From: Aquitalea magnusonii
GTDB lineage: Bacteria; Pseudomonadota; Gammaproteobacteria; Burkholderiales; Chromobacteriaceae
Direction: 5' to 3'
NCBI RefSeq assembly: GCF_002217795.2
Contig: NZ_AP018823.1
Span: forward strand, 3,596,001-3,660,000
Length of the DNA stretch: 64,000 nt
The position numbers were made by a program, and so were the translations under genes. This document shows, piece by piece, positions 35,381 to 44,393 of the stretch. Within the stretch, counting starts at the first letter, position 1. The number at the start of each line of letters is the position of its first letter. The notes under the pieces are model-generated. The model saw only the letters and a list, made by a program, of their open reading frames with translations, searched no databases and was not told the DNA's origin.

Positions 35381-37396
35381 ATGGCCGCACCACAGCTCAA
35401 CCCACCGCAGCGCGAAGCAATCCATCACCTTGACGGCCCCTTGCTGGTACTGGCCGGGGCCGGCTCCGGCAAAACCCGCGTCATTACCTACAAGATTACC
35501 CACCTGATCCGCCACGGCAATATCCCGGCACGGCATATCGCCGCCATCACCTTTACCAACAAGGCCGCGCGCGAAATGCTGGAACGGGTGGGCAAGCTGC
35601 TCACCGCCCAGGAAATCCGCGGCATTACCGTGTCCACCTTCCACTCGCTTGGCATGCAGATACTGCGCCAGGAAGCCACCCATCTGGGCTACAAGCCACA
35701 GTTTTCCATTCTGGATGCCTTCGATGCCGGCAAGATCATTGCCGACATCCTGAAAAGCACGCACAAGGATGAAGTGCGCAAGGTACAAAGCCAGATTTCG
35801 CTGTGGAAAAACGACCTCAAAGGCCCGGACCAGATGCTGGTGGAAGCGCAGGGCGAATGGGAAAGCATCTGCGCGCGCACCTATCTGGCCTATCAGGACA
35901 CGCTGACGGCGTACCAGGCGGTGGATTTTGATGATCTGATCCGCCTGCCGGTACAACTGTTCAAGACCCACCCGGAAGTGCTGCTCAAATGGCAGGGCAA
36001 GCTGCATTACCTGCTGATCGACGAATATCAGGATACCAACACCTGCCAGTACCAGATGGTGAAGCTGCTGGCCGGGGTGCGCGGCCAGTTCACCGCCGTG
36101 GGCGATGACGACCAGTCCATCTACGCTTGGCGCGGTGCCAATATGGAAAACCTGCGCCTGCTGCAGCAGGACTACCCGCAGTTGCGCATCATCAAGCTGG
36201 AACAGAACTACCGCTCCACCGCGCGCATCCTGCGCGCCGCCAACGCGGTGATTTCTAATAACCCCAAGCTGTTCGAGAAACAGCTATGGAGTGAGCTGGG
36301 CCTGGGCGAGCCCATCCACGTGGTGCAATGCAAGGACGAAGAGCACGAGGCCGAACTGGTGGTGCAACGCTTGCTGGCACACAAGTTTGAATACCGTACC
36401 GAGTTCAAGGACTACGCCATCCTGTACCGTGGCAACTATCAGGCCCGCATTTTCGAACAGGCACTGCGCAACCAGCGCATTCCCTACCAGATGGCGGGCG
36501 GACAGAGCTTCTTCGACAAGCCGGAAATCAAGGACGTGCTGGCCTATCTGCGCCTGCTGACCAACCCGGATGACGACCCGGCCTTCATCCGCGCCGTCAC
36601 CACGCCCAAACGCGGCGTAGGAGCCGGGACACTGGAAAAACTGGGCGGCTGGGCCGGTCAGTGCGGCAAAAGCCTGTTTGCCAGCGCCTTCGAACCGGGT
36701 TTCCGGGTGCAGGTGCAAAATACCCAACTGGAACCGCTCAGCCAGTTCTGCGACTTCATCAACCGCCTGCAATACCGTGTCATCCGTGAACCGGCTGGCG
36801 AACTGGCGATGGAACTGGTCAAGGCCATCGGCTATGAAGCCTGGCTGTATGACAGCGAGGACAGCCCGCGCATTGCCGAAACCAAATGGAAAAACGTGCT
36901 GGAACTGGTAGCCTGGCTGGCCAAAAAGGGCGAGGCCGATGGCAAGAACCTGATCGAGCTGTCACAGACCATCGCCCTGATCACCATGCTGGAAGGCCGC
37001 GACGAAGGCGAAGTGGATGCGGTGAAAATGTCCACCCTGCACGCATCCAAGGGGCTGGAATATCCCTATGTCTTCCTGGTGGGCACCGAGGAAGGCATTC
37101 TGCCGCACAGCGAATCGGTGGATAACGGCATGGTGGAAGAAGAACGGCGGCTGATGTATGTGGGCATCACCCGCGCCCAGCGCATGCTCACCCTCTCCTA
37201 CTGTGTAAAACGCCGCCGTGCGGGCGAGTGGCAATTTGTCGAACCATCACGTTTCATTGCCGAAATCGACGGCAGCGATCTGCGCCATTTCGGTCGGCCC
37301 GGTGCCGAACCGGTAGTCAGCAAGAGCGAGGGCAAATCGCGGCTGGCCAGCCTGACGGCCATGCTGGCGGAAAAGACCAAGCCGGCAGATAACTGA
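35381..37396 (+). CDS. rep: ATP-dependent DNA helicase Rep
   Basis: Superfamily 1A 3'-5' helicase that clears the replication fork, 671 residues, as in E. coli Rep. Seen: motif I GAGSGKT, motif Ia AITFTNKAA, motif II DEYQDTN, motif III VGDDDQSIYAWRGA, motif IV EQNYRST, motif V TLHASKGLEYPYVF and motif VI EERRLMYVGITRA. The internal ATG at 35381 is chosen because the protein homology starts there; the 13 upstream codons are not protein-like. Confidence 0.96.
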   Translation: MAAPQLNPPQREAIHHLDGPLLVLAGAGSGKTRVITYKITHLIRHGNIPARHIAAITFTNKAAREMLERVGKLLTAQEIRGITVSTFHSLGMQILRQEATHLGYKPQFSILDAFDAGKIIADILKSTHKDEVRKVQSQISLWKNDLKGPDQMLVEAQGEWESICARTYLAYQDTLTAYQAVDFDDLIRLPVQLFKTHPEVLLKWQGKLHYLLIDEYQDTNTCQYQMVKLLAGVRGQFTAVGDDDQSIYAWRGANMENLRLLQQDYPQLRIIKLEQNYRSTARILRAANAVISNNPKLFEKQLWSELGLGEPIHVVQCKDEEHEAELVVQRLLAHKFEYRTEFKDYAILYRGNYQARIFEQALRNQRIPYQMAGGQSFFDKPEIKDVLAYLRLLTNPDDDPAFIRAVTTPKRGVGAGTLEKLGGWAGQCGKSLFASAFEPGFRVQVQNTQLEPLSQFCDFINRLQYRVIREPAGELAMELVKAIGYEAWLYDSEDSPRIAETKWKNVLELVAWLAKKGEADGKNLIELSQTIALITMLEGRDEGEVDAVKMSTLHASKGLEYPYVFLVGTEEGILPHSESVDNGMVEEERRLMYVGITRAQRMLTLSYCVKRRRAGEWQFVEPSRFIAEIDGSDLRHFGRPGAEPVVSKSEGKSRLASLTAMLAEKTKPADN

Positions 37397-37419
37397 GCGG
37401 TTCCGGCGATCCAGACATA

Positions 37420-37448
37420 AAAAAACGCGCTGCAAACAGCGCGTTTTT
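37420..37448. terminator. Bidirectional terminator between rep and cytochrome gene
   Basis: AAAAAACGCGCTG / CAGCGCGTTTTT with a CAAA loop, A run before and T run after, serving both convergent genes. Confidence 0.88.
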
Positions 37449-37467
37449 CATTGGCAGCATGTTCTGC

Positions 37468-38208
37468 TTATTTGGCGTTATTCACCATGTATTCGACTGC
37501 AGCACGGAATTCCGCATCGCTACCACCGAAACCACCCTTGGGCGGCATGGCATTCAGGCCCTTGGTGGCAATCTTCACCACTTCATCCAGACCAACCTTG
37601 GTACGCTCGGCCCAGGCAGCCTTGTCGCCAAACTTCGGCGCACCGGCAGCACCACTACCGTGGCAGGCCACGCAGACGCTTTCGTAAATCTTCTTGCCGA
37701 CCACAGCCGGATCAGCCGCGGCACCAGCAGCAGCGCCACCCACCGGCGGCTCGGTGAACTTACCGCCACCGGCATTGCCCATATAGGCCACCGCGCGTTT
37801 TACTTCGTCATCGGTCAAGTCTGCAGCACCACCCTTGGCCGGCATGGCATTAAAGCCTTGCAGCGCATGCTGGGTCAGCACATCCCACCCCTTGGCAATC
37901 CGCGCACCCCAGGCTGCTGCATCGCCAAACTTGGGCGAACCGGCCAGGCCCTGACCGTGACAGGAAATACAAATGGCCTTGAATACCTGTTCACCCGTGC
38001 GCATGCCCGGAGGCGCATCGCTGACCTTGGCTTCGCCTACCGGTTTCAGACGAGCGGCAACAGCCTCCTTGGTCATGACTTCGGCATCAACGTTGTAACC
38101 ACCGGTGGCCAGCTTGGCCAGCAACCAGATCGCCACTACCAGACCAACAACGACGCCAACCAGGACCTTGATGATCTGACCGGGAGCCATTCCGTTCTCA
38201 TTACTCAT
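37468..38208 (-). CDS. Membrane-anchored dihaem cytochrome c5
   Basis: 246 residues with an uncleaved N-terminal anchor (IIKVLVGVVVGLVVAIWLLAKL) and two cytochrome-c domains with haem sites CISCH and CVACH, each followed by the c5-type FNAMPAKGG / LNAMPPKGG methionine-ligand loop. A Gly/Ala/Pro-rich linker joins the domains. In Neisseria a similar two-domain c5 delivers electrons to cbb3 oxidase and nitrite reductase; the partner here is unknown. The start at 38208 has GGCGAGG upstream. Confidence 0.93.
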   Translation of the reverse strand: MSNENGMAPGQIIKVLVGVVVGLVVAIWLLAKLATGGYNVDAEVMTKEAVAARLKPVGEAKVSDAPPGMRTGEQVFKAICISCHGQGLAGSPKFGDAAAWGARIAKGWDVLTQHALQGFNAMPAKGGAADLTDDEVKRAVAYMGNAGGGKFTEPPVGGAAAGAAADPAVVGKKIYESVCVACHGSGAAGAPKFGDKAAWAERTKVGLDEVVKIATKGLNAMPPKGGFGGSDAEFRAAVEYMVNNAK

Positions 38209-38290
38209 TCGAGCCTCGCCTGAAAAAAATGACAATTAAGATGGGATGGGATTATACGGTAAGCCGCGAAGCAAGGCAAAAACCATACAC

Positions 38291-38320
38291 TGGACTCGGA
38301 CATGCCCTTTGCGCTATGAT
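38291..38320 (+). promoter_or_regulatory. Promoter of tRNA-Arg
   Basis: TGGACT (-35) and TATGAT (-10) are separated by 18 bp, placing transcription start about 22 bases before the mature tRNA. Confidence 0.5.
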
Positions 38321-38348
38321 CCGCCCTGCTTTGCAGCAACATCACAGC

Positions 38349-38425
38349 GCACCCGTAGCTCAGTTGGATAGAGTGTCAGTTTCCGAAGCTGAAGGTCACA
38401 GGTTCGATCCCTGTCGGGTGCGCCA
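38349..38425 (+). tRNA. tRNA-Arg (anticodon CCG)
   Basis: 77-nt cloverleaf with encoded CCA. Acceptor GCACCCG pairs with CGGGTGC, anticodon stem TCAGT/GCTGA with loop TTCCGAA gives CCG, and the T-arm is CACAGGTTCGATCCCTGTC. It reads CGG arginine codons. No integrase is next to it. Confidence 0.96.
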
Positions 38426-38466
38426 ATAATATCAAGTACTTATAGTATATTCAGCGTAAGTACTTT

Positions 38467-38519
38467 CTGAAAATCGCCCACGTCCCCTCTTGCGGGACAA
38501 CTTGGCGGCGGTTTTTCAG
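38467..38519. other. Nested hairpin element downstream of tRNA-Arg
   Basis: CTGAAAATCGCC at the left pairs with GGCGGTTTTTCAG at the right, enclosing a second stem GTCCC / GGGAC with a 7-nt loop. It starts 41 bases after the tRNA. The right arm contains five T, so it could terminate tRNA transcription or be a small structured RNA. Confidence 0.45.
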
Positions 38520-38861
38520 CATCCAGCCCTTCTCCCTGCATACCTTCATTTATCGGCCTATTTGAACAGGCAAGCGTATTTTTTCAACGCACGCCACGCT
38601 CGCAGTACTCGTTCCGCGACATCGCCAATATGGAAAAGCGTGGCACAACTGTCACAAGGCAATGCGTCTTGCTGCGCTGATCTGCTACTGGCGTACTCCA
38701 ACGCCAGGATCGCGCTGACTGATTGGCAGGACTGCCGCTGGTATCGGACGGGGCTGAAGATCGCTCGGCGGCAAGATGCAATAAACGGTTGTTGTCGCAA
38801 GCCATTCCTGGGGACTGACGATTCAACTGTGGCATCAAATGCAGCGGGCTTGCACATGAAA

Positions 38862-38893
38862 ACAGCCGGGCTGTCATATGACAAGCCGGCTGT
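38862..38893 (-). terminator. Terminator of the bacterioferritin operon
   Basis: A near-perfect 32-bp dyad centred on CATATG (ACAGCCGG...CCGGCTGT) lies 25 bases after the second bfr stop and is followed by TTTT on the minus strand. Confidence 0.65.
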
Positions 38894-38918
38894 ATCTACG
38901 CTGGGCCAACGCCGTGAA

Positions 38919-39392
38919 TCAGGACTGGATCTGGCTTTGCAGGTAGTTGGCCAGGCTGACATCCTTGATCAGGCTTAGCTGGGTTTCCAGCCAGTCTATG
39001 GTTTCTTCGCAATGCTCCAGCAATTCCTGCAGCAGTTCACGGCTGACGTAATCCTGCTTCTGTTCGCAGTGGGCAATACCGTCCACCAGTTGCGGGCGCT
39101 GTATTTCCACTTCGTAACGCAAATCGCTGCGCAGGCATTCTTCCACTGTTTCACCAATGTGCAGCTTGCCCAGATCCTGCAGATTGGGCAGTCCTTCCAG
39201 GAAGAGGATGCGTTCGATCAGCGCGTCGGCCTCTTTCATCACCCGGATGGATTGCTTGTACTGATAGTCGTTGAGCCGCTCCAGGCCCCAGTTGCGGAAC
39301 ATGCGCGCATGCAGGAAATACTGGTTGATGGCGGTCAGTTCATTACGCAGTACATGGTTGAGCAGCTTGATAACGGTTTTGTCTGCTTTCAT
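38919..39392 (-). CDS. bfrA: Bacterioferritin, haem-binding subunit with lost ferroxidase site
   Basis: 157-residue four-helix bacterioferritin subunit. Met52, the axial haem ligand of E. coli Bfr, is kept (VMKEAD), as are Glu18, Tyr25 and Glu94. The other ferroxidase ligands are gone: Glu51 is Val, His54 is Glu, Glu127 is Cys and His130 is Thr. So this subunit should bind haem between subunits but not oxidise iron by itself. It follows the second bfr gene by 9 bases, with GGAG five bases before ATG. The symbol follows Neisseria usage and is tentative. Confidence 0.93.
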   Translation of the reverse strand: MKADKTVIKLLNHVLRNELTAINQYFLHARMFRNWGLERLNDYQYKQSIRVMKEADALIERILFLEGLPNLQDLGKLHIGETVEECLRSDLRYEVEIQRPQLVDGIAHCEQKQDYVSRELLQELLEHCEETIDWLETQLSLIKDVSLANYLQSQIQS

Positions 39393-39401
39393 GAACACTC
39401 C

Positions 39402-39872
39402 TTACGCCATCTGGCTTTGCAGGTAGTTGGACAGGCCGGTCAGCTCGATCAGGCGCAACTGTTTTTCCAGGAAATAGGCATGATCCATCTCGGTATCATC
39501 CAGTTGCAGCACCAGCATTTCACGGCTGACGTAGTCTTCGGCCGCCTCGCACTGGGTGATGGCTTTTTTCAGCTCTCGGGTGACCTTGTACTCCACCGCC
39601 AGGTCTGACTTGAGCATTTCGGGAACGGTGCTGCCAATCTGCAGTGCTTCGCGCGTGCTCAGGTCCGGCTTGCCTTCCAGAAAGAGGATGCGCTGGATGA
39701 TGGCCTGGGCATGTTCCCGCTCGTGGGCCGATTCGTGCAATGCCTTCTCGGCCAGCTTCTGCAAGCCCATGTCGGCATACATTTCGCCATGCAGCAGGTA
39801 CTGGTCGACAGCAGTCAACTCCCCTGCCAGCAGAGTATTGAGCAGATCAATGATTTCTTGTTTGCCTTGCAT
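39402..39872 (-). CDS. bfrB: Bacterioferritin, ferroxidase-active subunit without haem Met
   Basis: 156 residues, first gene of the pair. Ferroxidase residues are all present: Glu18, Tyr25, Glu51, His54, Glu94 and the EMDH pair matching Glu127/His130 (shifted by one residue). The haem-ligand position 52 is Arg, so it should not bind haem by the usual bis-Met mode. It complements the downstream subunit, and the two probably co-assemble into a 24-mer. GGAAGGA precedes the ATG. The 3' ends of both genes share a nearly identical ~28-base stretch, pointing to tandem duplication. Confidence 0.93.
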   Translation of the reverse strand: MQGKQEIIDLLNTLLAGELTAVDQYLLHGEMYADMGLQKLAEKALHESAHEREHAQAIIQRILFLEGKPDLSTREALQIGSTVPEMLKSDLAVEYKVTRELKKAITQCEAAEDYVSREMLVLQLDDTEMDHAYFLEKQLRLIELTGLSNYLQSQMA

Positions 39873-40131
39873 GTGGACAATCCTTCCTACGGTTATGTAT
39901 GGCCACATGGTGTAGGGCTACACCCGGTTTGGCAAGCCGAATGACAGGTGCCTTACCTGCGGCCATGGTCAGCGTGCATTGTAGCGGTGATGACATTACG
40001 GTGTATCTGTTGCAGCACTATTTACATTGCATGGAGGTGAGTATGTGGTGATCTGATCCTGTCAGACTAGCCGTAAAAGGAGGAAAAGTAAGCTGATCCC
40101 GCAAGAATTTACTGAGGCCATGGCCAATGGC

Positions 40132-43100
40132 TCAAGAAGGGCGCGGGCTGCCAAGCTGACGGATCAGCACAGACTGCAAATCTGCCACTGCCGCATTAAG
40201 GGGCTGTATCAGCGGATGCTGCGGGCTGATGTCTTCTTGCTGACGGCAATAGTCTTCCAGTGCCTGGCAGCAATCGATGACCTGGTTGGCGCTGATGATA
40301 CGCGCCGCGCCCTTGATCTGGTGGGCTACGCGCGCCACACCGGCAGCATTTCCCAGCAACAACAGCGACTGTAATGTCTCCATGTCATCACGCAGGCCCT
40401 GCAGCAGATGCTCCAGTAATTGCTGCAACTGCTCCTCCTCCATGAACGACAGCTCATCCAGGTTGTAACTGATGCGATCGGCAGTCTCCTGGGGGTCTAT
40501 CCTGCCGTGCATATGCTGTTGCAAACAGGCACGCAGACCGGAGAGGTTAATGGGCTTGAACAGGCAGTCATCCATGCCGGCGGCACGACAGCGGCCCTTT
40601 TCGTCCGGCAGGGCATTGGCAGTGAAGCCCAGCAGCAGAACCGGGCTGCGCTGCTCTAGCTCCTCTTGTTGGCGAATGGCCTGGGCGAGCTGGTAGCCGT
40701 TCATTTCCGGCATATTGCAGTCGGTGAATACCACGTCGAAATTACCCTGCTGCCACAGCATCAGCCCTTCCCTGCCATGCTGTGCCACCGCGGTCTGGTG
40801 GCCCAGATAGCGTAGCTGCTGGGAAAGCAACAGGCGGTTGGCCGCATTGTCGTCCACCACCAGGATGCGCAGCCGCAGCTTGTCGGACTGCTCATGTGTC
40901 ATTCCGGCTGACTGGGAGCGCGGTTCGACATAAGGCTGATCCGATAGCGGCAGGCGTAATTCGATGTCCAGCCGGGTGCCATCATTGGGGCGACTGCTCA
41001 GTGTGAGCGAACCTTGCATCATTTCGCAGAGGGTACGGCTGATCACCAGCCCTAATCCGGTTCCGCTATGGACATTGCGTGCCACGCCGCGCGCCTGACC
41101 GAAGGGCAGGAACAGCCGCTGCTGGTCTTCTTCGGAAATGCCGATACCGGTGTCGGTAACCCGGATCTGCACCAGCATTTGCTGATCCGGCAGCAGGCTC
41201 TGGCGCACGCGCACGGTGACGCTGCCTTGGGAGGTGAACTTGATGGCATTGCTCAGCAGATTGGACAGAATCTGCTTGAAGCGCAGCGGATCAAGCATTA
41301 CCTGCCACTGCGCCGCAGTGGCAGGATCGACATCCAGAAACAGGCCCAGTTGTTTCTGCCGCGCCAGTCCGTCAAAGATGCGTACCACCGAATTGGCCTG
41401 CTCCAGCAGGTTACACGGTTCGGGGTTGAGGCTGAGATGGCCGGATTCGATACGGACGATGTCCAGAATGTCTCCGATCAGCCCCAGCAGGCCCTGTGCC
41501 GAATCGTAGGCCACCTGCAGCGACGGCTGATCCACCACTCCATGCTCGGCCTGGCGCAGCGCCAGCTCCAGCATGCCGATCACCGCACTCATCGGGGTGC
41601 GGATTTCATGGCTCATCGTGGCCAGGAAAGTCGTCTTGGCCTGGCTGGCCTTGTCGGCCTGTTCCTTGGCCGCCTGCAGTTCCTCGATCAGTTGGCGCCG
41701 TTCGCTGATGTCTATCCAGCCGCAAATCACGCCGCGTATCACCCCTTCGCTATCACGGAATGGCTGTATCCAGTGAAAGGCTGACACGTGCTGCTTGTTG
41801 AGCATCACCTCGCGGTCGCGCTGAATGGGAACGCCATATTCGATGGCCAACTGGTAATCCTGTGCCAGGGTGGTGCGGGTCTTGTCGTCGATATCAATCA
41901 TGCCGCCGATATCATCACGATGGCTCATGGCTTCCTCGCGCGTCATGGCCAGCGCCTGCAGATAGTGCTCGTTGCAACTGAGCAGCAGGCCCTTGCGGTC
42001 CAGCACATAGACGGGATAGGGCGTGACATCGATCAGCGTAGTCATGAAATTCAGCTGGTCGTTCAGGGCTTTTTCGGCGGTTTGCCGCTTGGCAATCTGC
42101 TTGCGCAGACGGCTGTTCCACACCAGCGACACCAGCAGCAGGATGCTGGCCACGGCAATGACCAGATAAATCAGCCCCAGGCTGTAGTCGTACCAGCTCT
42201 GGTTGCTGGCCCCCACATTGGTACGCCAGCGTTCGTTGAACAGATTGTCCAGGCTTTCCGGGCCAATGCTGTACAGCGCCTTGTTGATGATGGAATGCAG
42301 TATGACATCATCAGACTGCATGGCCAGCGCCAGGGTATTGCTGGGCAGGCCGGTGATATTGACTTCACGCAATTTGCCGTTAAACAGCAAGGGCAGGTAA
42401 TAGCGGCTGTTCATGGTGGCCACCAGCGCCATGTCGGCCCTGCCGTTTTCCACCATGTCGAATGCCGAAACCGGGTTGTTCACCTCTTTGAAAATGGCAC
42501 CGGGCAGCATTTTCTCCCAGCCCATGCTGGAAACCAGCCCGCGGCTTACCGCAATCACCTTGTTGCGCAGGTCGGATACATCCCTGGGGGCATCGGCGTT
42601 CACCCGCACCACTAGGTTATACGACAGCGGAGTGACCGGTTCGGACAAGAGCAGGGTGTTGCCATGGTCGTTGCCCGACACCGGAATGACGGCCAGATCC
42701 GCCTGATTGCGCTGCATCAGCTCCAGGGTGTTTTCCAGCGAGTGGGATTTCCTCACTTCCAGCCGCACCCCGATGCGCGGGGCAATCAACTCCAGCAATT
42801 CGGCCGTTGCGCCCCGCCAGACGCCCTGATCGTCAAAAAAGGAAATCGGTGCCAGGGTATGGCTGGCCGCCACACGCAATACCGGATGCTGTTTCAGCCA
42901 CTCCCGCTCTTTGGGGGTAAATTCGATGGGAAAGGCATACGGTTGCAGGAACATGGCCCCGCCGCTCCAGCGCTGCATGAGCTGCAATTGCTGTGGTTGG
43001 CGCAATTGCCCCAGTACCTTGTCCACCGCGCTTTGCAGTTTGCCCTCCCCTGCTGGCATGGCAAAAGACCAATGGCTGTCCCAGCGCGCACGCCGGATGA

Positions 43101-43767
43101 TACGCACGTCATCCACCAGATTCTGGTTGGCTTCGTAGTTGATTCCGGTGGCATCACCCATGAACAGATCAATCTGGCGGGCCTGCAGAGCCGCCAGTCC
43201 CTTGGCAACAGAGTCGAAGTAGGCCAGATCCGCTTCGGGAAAGATTTCGCGTACCAGACTGGGAGAATGGTATAGCGGACGCATGCCAATACGGACCTTG
43301 TGCGGATTGGGCTCGTCATAACCCACCATGACCGGCATGTCGCGCAAGAAGGGCTTGCTCAGACGCAATGTCTTCAATTGCAATTCGAAGGGGGTAACGG
43401 CACTGACCAGATCAAGCTCTCCCCTGCCCAGCGCCTCGATGGCCTGCTGGCGGCTTGCATAACGCAGGACCTGTGGCTTCATCCCCAGCGCATGTGCAAG
43501 ATAAGCAAAAACATCGGCACTGACGCCCTGAAAAGTCCCGCCATGGGTACTGATATCCAGCGGGGGCAAATCCCTGGCCACCCCCAGCCGCAGGCTGGGG
43601 CGCGACTTGAGCCATTGCATCTCCTCCTGCGTCAGCCCCGGACTACCCGGCACATTCAGCGGCTGGGCCCGCAGTATCAACACCTGTGGTGCTGCCGGGG
43701 TGGCAGCCATGGCAGGAATAGAGAGCAGACAACACCATACGATGAACCAGCGTAACAATAAGTGCAT
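40132..43767 (-). CDS. BvgS/EvgS-type unorthodox hybrid sensor histidine kinase
   Basis: 1211 residues. Order: signal peptide (cut after AMAA), two periplasmic family 3 binding-protein domains (about 50-275 and 285-520), one membrane helix (about 540-560), PAS (about 580-710), HisKA with phosphoaccepting His in FLATMSHEIRTPMS (about 745), HATPase (DTGIGISEEDQQRLF, GTGLGLVISRTL), receiver domain with the Asp in VVFTDCNMPEMNG (about 1040) and C-terminal Hpt with VAHQIKGAARI (about 1160). It should sense a small solute in the periplasm and pass phosphate His-Asp-His to a response regulator. No response regulator gene is nearby. Confidence 0.94.
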   Translation of the reverse strand: MHLLLRWFIVWCCLLSIPAMAATPAAPQVLILRAQPLNVPGSPGLTQEEMQWLKSRPSLRLGVARDLPPLDISTHGGTFQGVSADVFAYLAHALGMKPQVLRYASRQQAIEALGRGELDLVSAVTPFELQLKTLRLSKPFLRDMPVMVGYDEPNPHKVRIGMRPLYHSPSLVREIFPEADLAYFDSVAKGLAALQARQIDLFMGDATGINYEANQNLVDDVRIIRRARWDSHWSFAMPAGEGKLQSAVDKVLGQLRQPQQLQLMQRWSGGAMFLQPYAFPIEFTPKEREWLKQHPVLRVAASHTLAPISFFDDQGVWRGATAELLELIAPRIGVRLEVRKSHSLENTLELMQRNQADLAVIPVSGNDHGNTLLLSEPVTPLSYNLVVRVNADAPRDVSDLRNKVIAVSRGLVSSMGWEKMLPGAIFKEVNNPVSAFDMVENGRADMALVATMNSRYYLPLLFNGKLREVNITGLPSNTLALAMQSDDVILHSIINKALYSIGPESLDNLFNERWRTNVGASNQSWYDYSLGLIYLVIAVASILLLVSLVWNSRLRKQIAKRQTAEKALNDQLNFMTTLIDVTPYPVYVLDRKGLLLSCNEHYLQALAMTREEAMSHRDDIGGMIDIDDKTRTTLAQDYQLAIEYGVPIQRDREVMLNKQHVSAFHWIQPFRDSEGVIRGVICGWIDISERRQLIEELQAAKEQADKASQAKTTFLATMSHEIRTPMSAVIGMLELALRQAEHGVVDQPSLQVAYDSAQGLLGLIGDILDIVRIESGHLSLNPEPCNLLEQANSVVRIFDGLARQKQLGLFLDVDPATAAQWQVMLDPLRFKQILSNLLSNAIKFTSQGSVTVRVRQSLLPDQQMLVQIRVTDTGIGISEEDQQRLFLPFGQARGVARNVHSGTGLGLVISRTLCEMMQGSLTLSSRPNDGTRLDIELRLPLSDQPYVEPRSQSAGMTHEQSDKLRLRILVVDDNAANRLLLSQQLRYLGHQTAVAQHGREGLMLWQQGNFDVVFTDCNMPEMNGYQLAQAIRQQEELEQRSPVLLLGFTANALPDEKGRCRAAGMDDCLFKPINLSGLRACLQQHMHGRIDPQETADRISYNLDELSFMEEEQLQQLLEHLLQGLRDDMETLQSLLLLGNAAGVARVAHQIKGAARIISANQVIDCCQALEDYCRQQEDISPQHPLIQPLNAAVADLQSVLIRQLGSPRPS

Positions 43768-44111
43768 GAATATCCCGCTGCCTGGGGAGGACGACTCCCC
43801 TGTCTGTTGTTATTCATCCGGTATGCCATGCCCGCAAGCCAGGGGAGGCGCACCCGGAAATGCCAGATTTCCTCTGCCCAAGTTCTCTGCAGAAGATACG
43901 TGGGCGCTAGTATTTTTCTAGCAAACATCTTCTGGACAGTATTGGTGAAAATTCAGAAACACGCGTAGTCCAACTTTTGGACAGTTGTATTTAGTCTGGA
44001 TAAGGGGGGTACAGGCGGGGAAACAGCAACGAGACAAGCCGACGGGGACGGGACGGGACGGGACGGGACGGGACGGGACGGGACGGGACGGGACAGCATG
44101 CTGCCGCACCT
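43768..44111. other. Intergenic region with tandem repeat upstream of the hybrid kinase
   Basis: About 340 bases, more AT-rich near 43910-44000. It contains two TGGACAGT copies (43933-43940 and 43978-43985), a small GCTAG/CTAGC hairpin (43912-43928) and the GGGAC repeat. A 63-codon GTG-start frame on the minus strand (43918-44109) begins two bases after the neighbouring gene stop and encodes the repeat as PSRPV units; no independent evidence makes it a gene. Confidence 0.5.
44045..44094. repeat. Pentanucleotide tandem repeat (GGGAC)10
   Basis: Ten perfect head-to-tail copies of GGGAC. The unit is not a multiple of three, so a change in copy number would shift any frame across it. It lies 17 bases after the stop of the 63-residue protein gene and about 280 bases upstream of the hybrid kinase start. 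Confidence 0.97.
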
Positions 44112-44303
44112 TTACTGCAGTTCTTCCACTTTTTCCATTTTGCGGGTCTGGATATCCACAACCCGATGAATTTCTACCCGGATTTCTTTCTTGTACAGGT
44201 GATACATCAGCTTGGCCGCCTTGCGGGCCTGTTCATGCGTGCTATGCCAGGGGCCGCTGTCATCAACGCCGAATTCGGGTGAAATAAGGCGCAATCGGTA
44301 CAT
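44112..44303 (-). CDS. Small conserved-type hypothetical protein
   Basis: 63 residues, charged, no signal peptide or membrane segment (MYRLRLISPEFGVDDSGPWH...). A good ribosome binding site (GGAG, six bases before ATG) and upstream terminator support it as a separate gene. The pattern of a Trp-His motif followed by a Lys/Arg-rich helix is not one I recognise. Its stop adjoins the GGGAC repeat. Confidence 0.7.
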   Translation of the reverse strand: MYRLRLISPEFGVDDSGPWHSTHEQARKAAKLMYHLYKKEIRVEIHRVVDIQTRKMEKVEELQ

Positions 44304-44393
44304 TTCATCTCCGTTACTGGTATTTTACGCTTTAAAACGTACATTTGAATGCCTGATGCCAGAACATACCTCAAAACGGGAAAATAGCAAAAC

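Larger units (their letters stand above)
38426..38918. other. Intergenic stretch without a convincing gene
   Basis: About 490 bases between tRNA-Arg and the bacterioferritin genes. Short frames exist on both strands but lack ribosome binding sites and protein-like composition. It holds a structured element at 38467-38519 and the bacterioferritin terminator at 38862-38893, plus two AAGTACTT copies near 38435-38465. Confidence 0.6.

Noticed and set aside
38349..38425. tRNA-Arg as integration site of a mobile island
   Set aside because: No integrase, no duplicated tRNA 3' end and no foreign-looking genes nearby. The defence island at 13.6-25.5 kb is not next to a tRNA either.
38558..38962. 134-codon minus-strand frame between tRNA-Arg and bfr
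   Set aside because: Overlaps the bfr coding end and terminator, biased odd composition, no ribosome binding site.
43985..44287. 100-codon plus-strand frame running through the GGGAC repeat
   Set aside because: TTG start without ribosome binding site and antisense to a well-supported small gene.
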